A stretch of DNA of 64,000 nucleotides, from assembly GCA_028622995.1 (NCBI GenBank), contig JAJQJQ010000057.1, forward strand, positions 1,302,001 through 1,366,000, read 5' to 3'. This DNA comes from Panagrolaimus kolymaensis. Lineage: Eukaryota; Nematoda; Chromadorea; Rhabditida; Panagrolaimidae. Positions 48,180 to 59,751 of the stretch are shown here, in pieces. The position numbers and the translations under genes are program-made. The stretch's first letter is position 1. Each line of letters starts with the position of its first letter. Below the pieces are notes generated by a model. It made no database searches and was not told where the DNA came from. It saw nothing but the letters and a program-made list of their open reading frames with translations.

Positions 48180-49229
48180 ATGATAGAAACGATATTTTTG
48201 GAAAACATTCAAGAATTTAAATTGATTAAACTATTTTTGTTATTCACTGATATTACGGCAACATTGGTATATTTAATTTTAATGTTATTGGTTTTTATTA
48301 TGATTAAAGTGCCATTGCAAGGAATGGGATTTTTGAGATATTTTTTATATTTTAATATTGCAATTTCATTGGTTTTCGAAACCTTGTTAGTATCTTTAAA
48401 ACCACTGATTCTTTTTCCTTTTGCTGTTATATATCCAATTGGATGGTTATTCCCGCTTAATTCTATATCAACTTTAATTCTCGCTACATTTGCTCTTGAT
48501 TGTTTAGCAATTTTTGTTGATATTTTACTTTCAATGTTGGCTCAACGTTATTTTTTTACTCGATTAATTATAAATAAAGATTGCAAATGGATTCAATATG
48601 TATTTTATTCATTTCTTTGGATCACTAATTTGATTGCATGCTTTTCATGTACATTTATTTTATCGTTTCATTCTTCTTCGCCTCAAAATATTTTTGTATT
48701 GATTTCAAAAAATTATTCCAACGGCATCCATCTTCTCTCTCATCAACCTTCTCTCACTGGATTCATGGATTATTCCAGCTCTTCCATTATTTTTCTTTTT
48801 CGGATCATAGTATTTTTTGCCATTTCACGAATTTTTGCAATAATTTTCTTCACTTTTTTAAATTATCGCTTACTGAATAAGAATTCAGATAAATGGACAT
48901 TAAAAACTCAAAAAATGTTGCAAATGTTTTTAAAATCCATTTATGCGCAAGCAGCAGTTTTAATTCTCGCAGGTGGTGGACCAGGTATTTTGACGATTGT
49001 GCTTTTTATTTTTCCAAATCTTCCATTTATTGAAATTTTTTGGATGTTTACTCTTTGGTGTGCCTTCTTTTTTTCCTTCATACAAACTTGTGCATTTATT
49101 ATTTTTACTCCACCATTTTTAAATTTTCTTAAAAAGCGTTGGCATTTAGCATGGAAATTGTTAGATTTTTCTAGGCCATTAACAAGTATTAGAGTGGTGG
49201 TCAATAATCAAAATGCTGCGGGGTTTTAA
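48180..49229 (+). CDS. Intronless multi-pass membrane protein, probable 7TM chemoreceptor
   Basis: Single exon, 349 residues, ATG at 48180 right after an A/T-rich leader. About seven long hydrophobic segments are visible (starting near residues 20, 55, 95, 140, 200, 255, 285), with short charged loops (QRYFFTRLIINKDCKW, NKNSDKWTLKTQKM) and a basic C-terminal tail (FLKKRWHLAWK). Size and pattern fit nematode serpentine chemoreceptors (Str/Srh/Sri superfamily), which signal in ciliated sensory neurons. I cannot assign the class. Being intronless is unusual beside intron-rich neighbours and may point to retroposition or simply a compact gene. Confidence 0.6.
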   Translation: MIETIFLENIQEFKLIKLFLLFTDITATLVYLILMLLVFIMIKVPLQGMGFLRYFLYFNIAISLVFETLLVSLKPLILFPFAVIYPIGWLFPLNSISTLILATFALDCLAIFVDILLSMLAQRYFFTRLIINKDCKWIQYVFYSFLWITNLIACFSCTFILSFHSSSPQNIFVLISKNYSNGIHLLSHQPSLTGFMDYSSSSIIFLFRIIVFFAISRIFAIIFFTFLNYRLLNKNSDKWTLKTQKMLQMFLKSIYAQAAVLILAGGGPGILTIVLFIFPNLPFIEIFWMFTLWCAFFFSFIQTCAFIIFTPPFLNFLKKRWHLAWKLLDFSRPLTSIRVVVNNQNAAGF

Positions 49230-51445
49230 TTTAAATTTTTGAAGATTTAAAAAACTAAAAAATAAAGAATATTTTAAAACTGATATCTTTTTGAATTTTC
49301 ATGCAAAGGTCAAGCCAAAAAAAGATTACCCATATTTGTTATGGTTATATTATGGCTAGAATTAAATCAAAGAACTAAAGTCATAAAATTATGTTGTTTT
49401 TATGATTTGAACATCAAAACATTTTATTATTATAGCCATGAGAATATAGTTTATTGAACATTTATTCCTAATTTTATTTACTTTCATGTTTGAAACAATT
49501 ATTAAAAAAATGATATCTATCATCAAATAAAATTTTTACAACTAAAAAAATGTGGAGGAAAAATTCTGACTTATTCAATGTAAACCCAAAAAGTTTTTAC
49601 AATTAAAAAGCACAAGTAAGCATTAAAAAAGTTTCCATTTAGTTTTGAAAATCTTTAAGAGTTGTGGAAATGACTAATTAAATTGAAAAGTCAAAAATGA
49701 AAAAGAGCATGAATATTAATTTTGAGTGACAATTAGTTTTACAACTAAAAAATGTGAGATATGTGCTTTTTTTTTATCTCAGGACGTTGTTTACAACTTT
49801 TTTGGGGTGTAAAAACGAGCATTTGAACAAGAAATGACGACTATAAGGAAACTAATATACTTTTGGCTTGTATTTTTAAGATTTTAAACTGATAAAAATT
49901 TTAAAATATATCAATTCCGTACAACAAAAGTTTTAAGAATCAAACACACGAAAACAAAGAGAAAATATATTTTCTTAAAATGTCCCAAAACTTCATTGAA
50001 AACAAAAAAAAAGCAAGCATGCGAAAATAAGGACACTTTATTGTAGTTTTTCGTCGTCGTCAAAAAAAAAGAGAAAGAAGTATGTATTGAATGTTGTTTA
50101 TTCATGGATATCACCTTTCAACCAACTATAACCAAAATAAATCGAACGAGGACGCTGCATTTGTTTTGTCGCTTTTCAATTTGAAAAAAATGTTTCATTG
50201 CTTTTCATTTTTTGTTCGGAAATTTTTTACAAAAGCAAAAAAAAGGTTAAAAAGAATAAAAAAACTTTACAAAAAAAAGAAGATAGAGTTTGTCTTTGGC
50301 CAATTAAAAATCAGTGCTAGTTTTTCTGGCACAGTAAAAATCAAAAAAAAAGTGACAATTGCCGACAATAATTTTTTGTAAAAGGCGGCGGAAGTATTGC
50401 TAATCCTTTTTGATTTTGCTGAAGAAAAAAAAAGAGGAGGACAAAGGAATTAAATTTGATCTTTTAAAGCCAATTGCAATTGTACCAATTCTATAGAAAA
50501 GAAAATTAAGAAAATTAGTTTCGAGTACTGATAGGGTTTTTTTCCGATAATTTAGAGAATTAACCCAAAAAAATATTTAGATTCGAATGAATATTTAAAA
50601 TATCAAAAAATGTGGATAAGAAAGGACGAATAAAAGTAAGAGTTCATGCTTTTGAAAATATCTTGAAAGCTTACAGCTTGATAAGAAAATTGAAAAGATG
50701 GTAAATTATGACCAATATTTTTTTAGATACTTTATGCATATACGATTTCATGTTCAGACATATTTTTACCGTATCCTTCTTTTAAAAATGGAAAAAAATA
50801 ACCCTAACTTTTTATTTCAACCTTAGTCTTCGAAGCGGAAAAAAACAATCATTAAGATTATCCTCGAGGATTACATAACTCCAGCGATTTGTGCTGCCAG
50901 AAGCTCATTGAATGAGTTCATTTGCAAGAAAAACCTCCAAAACTAAATCCAAAAAACAAGGTTGAGAAAGTTACTTTGTTTATGCAAATGTGAAAAAGCA
51001 AAAAAGTGCTAGAAGAAACAAAATAAAAAAAAGTGTGAAGTAACAAAAAAATGATTGATTGATGGGGGGAAAAAAGTGAGTGACATAGGGCATCGTCTCT
51101 CGATCACCATCAATGATGACATAATATAAAGATTTACAAACTATTCTACCGTATCCATTCACGTTCACTTTAAACTTGCTCTCATCCATCCACTAAAAAG
51201 CAACACACGACGAGCAAAAGAATAAAAAAAAGAAGAAGAAGGAGAGCAAACAAGGGAGTGGTTCTCTTTGCTTCCTTTGCCTCTGGCATTTGGGCCTCCT
51301 CCTCTCAGCAGCCGTTACTTTCCTTCATTCATTTCGTTCCGCCATTTTTGTTCCCTTCAAATTTCTGAGCTTTAAAGAATTTAATTTTTAACTTCAAAAA
51401 ATAAATTTAAATTATTTTATTTCCAATCTCAATCAATCTCAAAAA
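49230..51445. promoter_or_regulatory. Intergenic region and probable eya promoter
   Basis: 2.2 kb. The first 1.8 kb is A/T-rich with no supported gene. The stretch 51230-51370 is richer in C and G than its surroundings and lies just upstream of the eya start, so it is the likely promoter or 5' UTR. Confidence 0.4.
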
Positions 51446-54400
51446 ATGATGTCCAACAACAACATCACCAATAGCAATGACCTGGTAGGTTTCAGTTTCT
51501 TCTTCTTTTTCTCCGCCTCTATATATATTTTCTTGTCCCATTGCTGCTGCTGCTACTTCGATACCGGTCAAATTCGAAACCTAGCCTCTCAAATAACCGT
51601 AAATTCATACTTTTCTCGCTTCCTCGGAAACAGAATACTTTCCTTTGGGGGGAAGACTTTGAAATATCTATCGGAGACAACGATGATGAAAAATGAATAA
51701 AAAAAATAAAGTAATTCAAGTCCTAAACTTTACGGATCAGCTTGCGTTTTTTGCTTCACGTTGCAATTTTTTTTGTGGAAAAAACCCCGTTCATGTAGTA
51801 TCACATTTTTTATACAAAGTCAAGCAGCTGAGAGAAAAGCTTTATCTTCTCAGTGGATATGAAAAAAGGTTGCAAACTGTGAAACTCATTAGTGTTTCAA
51901 GGGTTCATGAGTTTAAACACACTAAAGTTTAAGAAGAAACATACAATTTTCTATATCATGCATATCGAATTTTAAAATAAAAATGGAATTAACAATTTCA
52001 AAGGCCCAATGATAACCTTGATTGTAGCTTCTAAGAACAAAAAGATGGCAATCATTTTTCAAATTGATAACAATTATTCTTTTATTTAATGTGACTTTTT
52101 TAGTCTGCCAAGTTTTTGAAGCAATAATTTTATCAAATTTTTTGTTTTGTCAAGGAATTTTAAGTTGTTAAAGCGGAGAAATGGTTGACACTGTATTTCT
52201 ACTTACAGTATTAACACTTAAATTAATTTTAATTCCAAACCTTTCTTCATGAGTTAGTGGTTTCTTGAAAATAACCGAGAATTATATCAAAGCATGTTAT
52301 TTTCACGAACATAAAAAAAATTGCGCAAGCATTTTTTTATATTTTTTGTCGACCTAACTTGTGTAATCTGAGTTCTTCCGATGGTGACCTTTTTTTTTTT
52401 GCAACTCCAAACAGCTCGTTAGCTTTCCTCATACATTGCTTGCAAATTAACACAATACGGTGGGGTTTCTTTCGCACTTCTTTTTTTTTCTTTCTATTTT
52501 TAATTGGCTCAAAACAGATTATTTTATGCTTGGTTTGTAAAAGAAAATGACAGCAGCAGCAGTTAAGAAAGATACTGTAAGATAGAAAATAAGCAGTGCA
52601 TGAGTGCTAGTGTGAGATTATCTTTTCAGCAAAAATAATAATGAGAGAGACAATGCTTGACCAGAAAATTATGCAAACATGCTTGAAAAAAAGGAAGAAA
52701 AAGATGGAACATCAGCTGTCGCTTTCTTAAATTAATCGGATTTGTTAACTTTTGTCATCTCAAACCAAAGCAAAAAATCTAAGATCACTCTTCGAATACC
52801 GTATTTTAGTTTTTTGAGCACCGAACAATTATTTAACTATGTATTTTTTATTATTTTCAGGAGGAAAATTCATATATAAAATGGTAGTCCAAGTCCAGTA
52901 TTTTCTTTTTTGGAGTTTTCTCTCAGCTCAAAAATGGTGGGCTTCTGCAAATAGACAGCTGCTTCCTGCCACCGACTCTCAGGGTATCGAGTTACGTTTT
53001 AGCCGCTTTTTTTCTTCTTCCTTCTTCTATGCCATCCATCGACTGAAGCTGCCGCCGGTCCCGTTGACGTGGTTATTTGTGGTGAAATCGGCACAAAAAA
53101 GCTTTATCCAAGGTCTATTTTTTTCTTGCTTGTTTGCTTGATGAAAAAAGCTTTTCATCGATGGCTTTTTTATTTCATCGACATTTGAAAAAAGAAAAAA
53201 GAATGCATTTTATAAACAGTAACCGCCAACTATTACTGTAATATTCTTTACTTAACTTTTTGTCACAATCAAAAGTGAGTATCTTTCTTTGTGTGTTGTT
53301 TTGCAAACAACATCTTATTTTTTCAAGCACATCTTCTCACGTACAAAAATGACAAGAAAAGCTCTTCACTTTATTTGTAAGAATGAGAGGCTCCTTTATT
53401 GACACAAAGAAAAATAAGTAAAAAAGATGGGATACTTCTTTTTCAATAACATTTGAAAATGAGGTATAGCTAAAATAAAGCTCCTCCGTTCAAATGATTA
53501 AAAAATTGTTGAGGACAAAGACAATAGCCGCCATCTTTTTTTTTATGTGGAAGGAAGAGACAGAGCTGTTCAATCTCTTTTTAAAGCGATGAACTCTTTA
53601 CGTTTTGCCAACGATTCAAAAAAAAAGAGAATCTCTTTTCACTTCGCTTTCATAAAGAGACGCTTCTCTTTTCAAAAAGAGACGTTTCGCTTTCAATAAA
53701 GCGAAGTGAAAAGAGATTCTCTTTTTTTTGAATCGTTGGCAAAACGTAAAGAGTTCATCGCTTTAAAAAGAGATTGAACAGCCCTGGGAAGAGAACAAAA
53801 GAGCAATTAGAGTATTAAGGATTTTTTGTAGGTGAAAACACCAGAAGTAAACAGGCGCGGTGTTGGTTAGAAAGAAGTGTGCCAGAAAACAAAAAATGGT
53901 CATAGGAAAAAGTGACTGCGCAAAAGCGCCAGGTGCCCGCCTTGCCTTTCTTTGGAGGCGATCGTTCTTTACTATCCATCGTTCCTTGTTTGCATTAGTT
54001 TTTGACTCCCTGGTGCCAATACAGGTCAATTTTGTCTTCAATATCCAAAGTTTATTTAAGCTTGATTTTTTTAAACTTTAACAAAAAAAATGGAAGAGAA
54101 ATAATAATTTATTTGACATCTGCCTCTACAATGGTGAACTCATCGAAACTGCCACCGAGAATATGTGCTTTCTTTTCCATCGACAAAAATTTTACAGAAT
54201 GTTTTATTTTAAACCAAACAATAGCAAACGGTAGATCTTTTTGTAATCATTTGACAAAAAAGAGGAACGCCCCTTTCTCGCGCAACCTTTCTATCTATCC
54301 TTTCGTTTTCTCCTCACAAAAATAAGAACAACGGTAATTCGACTCTTCGAAGTAAAGCAAAGCACTTTCTTCATTTTTCCTTTCGCCTTCTTTTATTTCA

Positions 54401-56368
54401 AAAAAAAATCAAAAAAATATTATGTTTTTACATAAAATATAAATTTAATCCGTTTTCTTACTCTTTTTTGATACCTTTCGTGTTTCTCCTGTTACTTGAT
54501 CCATTCATCCTTCTTTCATGATATACATATAATCCGTGATTCTCAAATTTCAGATAAAAACGGCTATATTACCACCACCTTCAAATAGTGATTTTCGTAT
54601 TGAAACTTCCTCATCCGCAACAACAATTGATTGTGTACCATTTATAAATTCTTGGATGGCACCATTGCCACAAAGTGCACTACCAATTAGAGATTCAACA
54701 AATAGCAATAAATTTGATCAACTTACAATGCCAGTAAATCAAGCAGCTTTAGAAGCTGTATATGGTTCAACAGGGATTACACCGGGAACAGGAGGGACAA
54801 CGGGAGTCAACCCATATTGCAATTCAATAGGATACAATAATTCTGCTGCTGCTTATAATGCATATAATCAACAATATTATCAGATGGCATTTCGAAATGC
54901 TGCACCTTTAACAAATTATTTTAATACTGCAGCGGCTGCAGTGGCATCAGCCAATCCATCGGCTTATTATCCAGCTGCAGCAGCAGCTTATGGCACAACA
55001 GGATTTGATTATAACTCTTATGCTACTACAAATCAATATTATAATAATAGCAGTCGATCAACTACAGCAGCAGCTAATAATTATTATAATGCAGCCTTTC
55101 CATATGTTGGAGCTTTAGGGACTGAAACTTTACCTACTTCTAGTTCGTCCATTTCAACTTCCCAAATTAGTCCATATCCCACACAAAAATCTGATCATAA
55201 ACCACTTCGTTAGTTGCATCGTTAATTTTTTTAGGGTTTAAAGGATGCCAAATTTAGGTCGAAATAAGAAAAAGAAGCCAACCGGTGGTCTTGCAAGTCC
55301 AGAGCCATCGTATACAAGAGTCTTTGTTTATGAATTGGATGATTTATGCTCATTTCAAGCTGTGTATTATCCAAATTTTCGCATTCTTCATGAAAATATT
55401 ATTAATCAAGCTTTTGGAATTCACGTTGATGTAAGTTATACATATTCAAACAATTTTTAAGAAAATAATAAACTATTTTGAGTTTGATTATTTCAGGAAT
55501 GCGATCAAGCCAATGTTGAAGATGCTAATGTTGATGAAGTCGCTGATTCATCATATAATAATCAAACATCCTTAGTTGGTGATAACAATACACCCGATGA
55601 AAAACCTGATGTTACTTCTCTCAATTCTGGAAGCCCCACAACCTTTAATCGTAATGCCGCAGTTGATGGATTACAGCAAATGGCGCGAAAATATCAAAGA
55701 ATGAAAGATGTTTATAATAAATGTAAAGATAATTTAGGAGGTAAACATCGATCACTCTAATACAAAAATATGGATAAAATTATATTTTAGAATTGGTAAA
55801 TTATTTACCAAATTATAATGCAACACAAATTGAAGACATTGTAAAGCATCATGATGCATTCCTTGAAAGTTATCGACGTTGCCTTCGAATTGCAATTGAA
55901 AGGTTTGTTGTATTTTTGAAAATAGTCCCAAAATAATCACTTTAGTTTTTTTGTTTAATTCCATTTATCCAAAAGTAAAAATGAACCTAAAATTATTCAA
56001 ATAAATTTTAGAAGCACTGAAATGGAAAGATTTACAAATGTTGTAATAACAAATGAATCATTAGCCAGCACAATGGCAAAGTTATTAATTTGTAATCTCG
56101 CGGCATACGTTCCAGTTGAAAATATTTACAGTAGTCAAAAAATTTGTAAACCTGAAATATTGGATCGAGCATCATTGCGGTTTAAAAAGAATATGTTAAT
56201 AGCTTCCTCAAACCCCGAAACTAGCGATATCGCTAAAAAGGTAAATAATTAAAAGTTTTTATTATTAAGTCTTTAAAAAATTTTTAGGAAAGAATTCCAC
56301 GATGGCCTGTCAGAGATCCCAGAGACATTGAAATGTTTTATCTCGCTCTTGACAAACATCTTCTTTAA
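51446..56368 (+). CDS. eya-1: Eyes absent homologue with degraded phosphatase site
   Basis: Exons 51446-51484, 54554-55208, 55258-55430, 55497-55740, 55791-55902, 56012-56240, 56288-56368; 510 residues. Exon 1 (MMSNNNITNSNDL) is joined to exon 2 by a 3,069-nt intron in the same phase; this link is inferred. Residues 14-230 form an Ala/Tyr/Asn/Ser/Thr-rich region like the EYA transactivation part. The EYA domain starts at RRNKKKKPTGG (232): TRVFVYELDDL, ECDQANVEDANVDEV, ARKYQRMKDVYNK, PVENIYSSQKICKPE, and the final WPVRDPRDIEMFYLALDKHLL. Family: transcription cofactor of SIX homeodomain proteins and HAD-type Tyr phosphatase. Here the nucleophile Asp of DLDET is Glu257 (ELDDL), and the GDGVEEE motif is replaced by ASSNPET (about 471-477), so catalysis is probably lost. 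The exon-3 acceptor at 55257 was chosen because earlier AGs lead to stops. Confidence 0.88.
51485..54553 (+). other. eya-1: Long first intron of eya
   Basis: 3.07 kb between the start exon and exon 2. It contains the hairpin MITE at 53561-53786 and patches of more mixed composition at 52950-53100 and 54110-54300 that might be enhancers. No convincing exon of another gene was seen. Confidence 0.5.
53561..53786. mobile_element. Foldback hAT-like MITE in eya intron 1
   Basis: Starts CAGAGCTGTTCAATC, ends with the reverse complement of CAGGGCTGTTCAATC, and is flanked by exact GGAAGAGA at 53553-53560 and 53787-53794. The two arms pair over about 88 bp each with one substitution and one length change in an A/T run; the central part is only about 50 bp. 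CAGRG ends and 8-bp duplications are typical of hAT. Non-coding. Confidence 0.87.
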
Positions 56369-59300
56369 TTTTTAATTTATTTATCTCATAAAATAATATT
56401 GTTTCACATTTTTAAAGCTTGCCATAAATATTGTAAAAAAAAGTTTCGTTTATTATCTTAACAAAATATGTAATCTTGATTTTTTTAAATGCATGGAATT
56501 CATAAATGTTAAAAATATTGTAGAAAATTATATACAATTTATTTTAAATCTATTATTATTTTTTAGCTATTTTTTGATAATAACAAAATTTTTATCTGTA
56601 TACTGAAATAAATTTATTGTTTTCACAAGCTTATATTTGGCAGCTTCTAAAGCGTCTTTTAGTGTTGTTGTTATTAGCATCATTTAGCAATGAATTATGA
56701 TAGCAAGATTTTATTCCATTTTTAATGTATTTAATTGTTATGATCTTTTAGATGGATCTAATTCACTTAAACTGAGTAAGGCAAATGATGTTTCAAAAAA
56801 AACTACATAGAAAAACAAATATGTCAAAATTCATAGTTTATACGAAAATTTATTTATGGTAGTAAAGCTTTTTTTATCGCTTACTTGCTTTACATTTTTA
56901 GAAATTCGTTGTTAGAATCCATATTTTGGAATTTTATTTTTCAAAAAAGCAAGTAGTAAATGCCTATGTTTTTTATTCAATCCCGAAAAAAGTAGCCCAA
57001 ACACATGGCCATGATTCATGAAAGAGAAAAGATGGTATGTACTTGAAGTTAGTACTAGTCTCATCCCATGAAAAAAAGAAGAAGAAGAATCGATAAGAAT
57101 TTGCTTGCTTCCATCACCCCCAGTAGCAGCAGCAGTAGTAGTAGCAATAGTTATGCCCTCGCTATGGCTTCCACGTCGCTTGTTGTCTTAGCTTTTGCCA
57201 ACACGACGCCGCTCATCCCTCAATTGTGGCAGCTTTTTTCAAAAGTTTCTACGAAAAAAATAAAATAAAAAAACCCATTTCTTTTCTTTCTTTTATTTTC
57301 TTTCATGTTTTTAGTGAAATTCTTAAAAAATAAAATAAAATATATTTGAAACATTGAAATTTAAAAATTTTATTTTTATTAAAAATAGACAGAGAATGGT
57401 TATTATTACGAGACAATGTTTTAAAAAAACAATATTTGCTCATTTTTATTATTATTACTTTTTTTATTGTTTTTTTCCACATCCTCCACCTACTCTTATT
57501 TTGTTATTGATTCAACTCCACATTGAAATTGGAAAGTCTCTTTGACAGTAACAACAACCAATAAGTTTTCTATCATCAAATCGGATTACGAATACTCTCT
57601 CGCATTCATTTTTAATCGATTTCCTATTTTTCATTTTTCTTTAATTCCGCTTCCATTCTCCCAACAACAAAAAAAATCCATTATTTTCTCTTCCTACATT
57701 TTTCAATTTGTACTTCTCCAGTAAAACTTTTTCTTTTTTTCGACGACGTCTTCCGGAAAAGCAGAAAATCTTTTCAAGTAATTTTTTTCTTCTTCATAAA
57801 ATGACGTACATAAATAAAAAGCATGCGAAGGCGAAAAAAAGAGCTTCCTTTCATTTTTTATTGCTTCGAAGAAAAAAAACTTCTCAAATGTCACTTTTGG
57901 AGTTTTTCACGCTGTTTCCCAGAATCATTTATAATTTTTTATTTTTTTCGGTTAAAAAAATTAGAAAGCAAAGCTTTCATATATATCAAATCTTTACAAT
58001 AAATACTGTAAAATCTGGTTCTTTAAATAATGAAACTTTTGAAGCACTGCTTTGAGATAACGTGTGTTTCATATGATTCAGAATTAAAATTATTCCAAAA
58101 CAAATTAACCACACATTCTTTTCCCAAAATGGAAATAATTATGTTGATCAGAGAGACACTCATTTATTCACACAAAATCCACAGTTGTTGGTCGAACAAT
58201 TTAGTCTTATTTTTTTATTATCGAAATCACGCCTTTTGATCATTTTCACAAACGAAAAATTGATTGAAACATGATCGCATATTTTTTTAAATTTAGTTTT
58301 TTTCTCCTCTTTTTTCTGCTAAATTCACTTTGTTTCTAAACAAAAAGTTGGAATTTTTAAAATTCTGATGCCATTTTTTATGAGTCTATACAAACATATT
58401 TGTATTTTATCCTATCTTTCTAAAGGGTCTTTTAAAAAAGCTTTTAAAATACTTCATACGGCCATGGTTTTATTTTTCTTTGAATAATGAATTGTTGTTC
58501 CTTAGAAATTTTTTAAATATCCTTAGGCATTTTATCCAAGCCAACCAACCACGATGGCGGCGACTTTGTTTTTAAATCCTAAAGCGAAGAAAAAATAATG
58601 GGAAGATATTGCCATTGGTAATGAAAATTTATCTTTGTTGCTGCTTTTCGTTAATATTTCAAAGGTTATAAAAACTTTTAATTGATTTTCTTTTCTTCTT
58701 TTTTTATATAAAAAAACTCTCATATTCTATTAGTCAACCTTTTCAAAGAAAGCGTGAACACGCAAAATGGGGCTAGCTTGGATTTGTCAGAGCTTTTTTA
58801 TTTGAAACATCGTTATTTACTTTTAAATGAGTCAGAATATTTTTTTCATTCGAAATTTTAAGCCCTGAATCAACCTAAAGATTTTTTATTTATGACGTAC
58901 ATAATTTTATTTTCCTAAAAACAAAAGATGCACCTGGCGGGGAAAATAATGAGAAAAAATAACGGAACCTTTCTTCGCTCTTTCTCTCTTTCTCGCGCAA
59001 CACAATCAATAATCGCCACTGCAATGGCGGCTTTCGTTTTTAACGTTGGTTTACGACCTTTTTTAATTCATTAATTTCTTTGTCTTTGGGATGAATCTTT
59101 TAGAAATGAAACTGTTTTGAATTTTAACTTTCTTATTATAAAAGGGTGGATGAGAAGCAAAACGTTTCTTTTTATATTTTAACTTCATAAATGTTTTCTG
59201 TCTTCGTGAAACTTTTTAACTAACATGCTTAATAGAAATGCAAAAAAAATATTTTACTCGAACAAAGCTTTCCATCAAAATATCCTGTAAATTGGCTATA

Positions 59301-59751
59301 TTAAAGAATTTAGTATTTTTAACTTATAAAATCTGCCCTTTTTGACACTTCGTTTTAAATCAATTTTTAGTATTTTAAAATATTTTTGAATGAGCTCCTA
59401 GCCTAGCAACAGTTTTATATAACGAAAAAACAAACTTAACCTCATTGACTTACTTACTCACCACCACCGAAAAAAAAACCGTCGTCGATTGTTCGAGTTT
59501 TCTTTCCGTGTTTTCCTCTACTTCTTTTTTTGACTCTTTTGTGACCAATCAATAGCGCGTAATATTCCTATTTTTTTACCATTATTATATTATTTAAATT
59601 TATAAACTTATAATTTTATTTAGTTATATTTTGCAGCTGTTGTGCCTTTGGGCTAACCTCTTCTTGGGCTTGAATCAATTCAATTTGGGTGGAATATATC
59701 CCTTTGAAATTGCAACTTTGTCAAACGTTCGTCTTCCAAATTTTTTCAAAA
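56369..59751. other. Intergenic region between eya and unc-11
   Basis: 3.4 kb, A/T-rich. A short AGC/AGT repeat lies near 57125-57150. The part at 58970-59060 has more C and G and, with a TTTGCAG site at 59630-59636 before the unc-11 ATG (possible trans-splice acceptor or 5' intron end), may belong to the unc-11 promoter and leader. No gene was supported. Confidence 0.45.

Noticed and set aside
55209..55257. Stops between the EYA N-terminal region and the EYA domain, suggesting two genes or a pseudogene
   Set aside because: A 49-nt intron ending at the third available AG joins the parts in frame.
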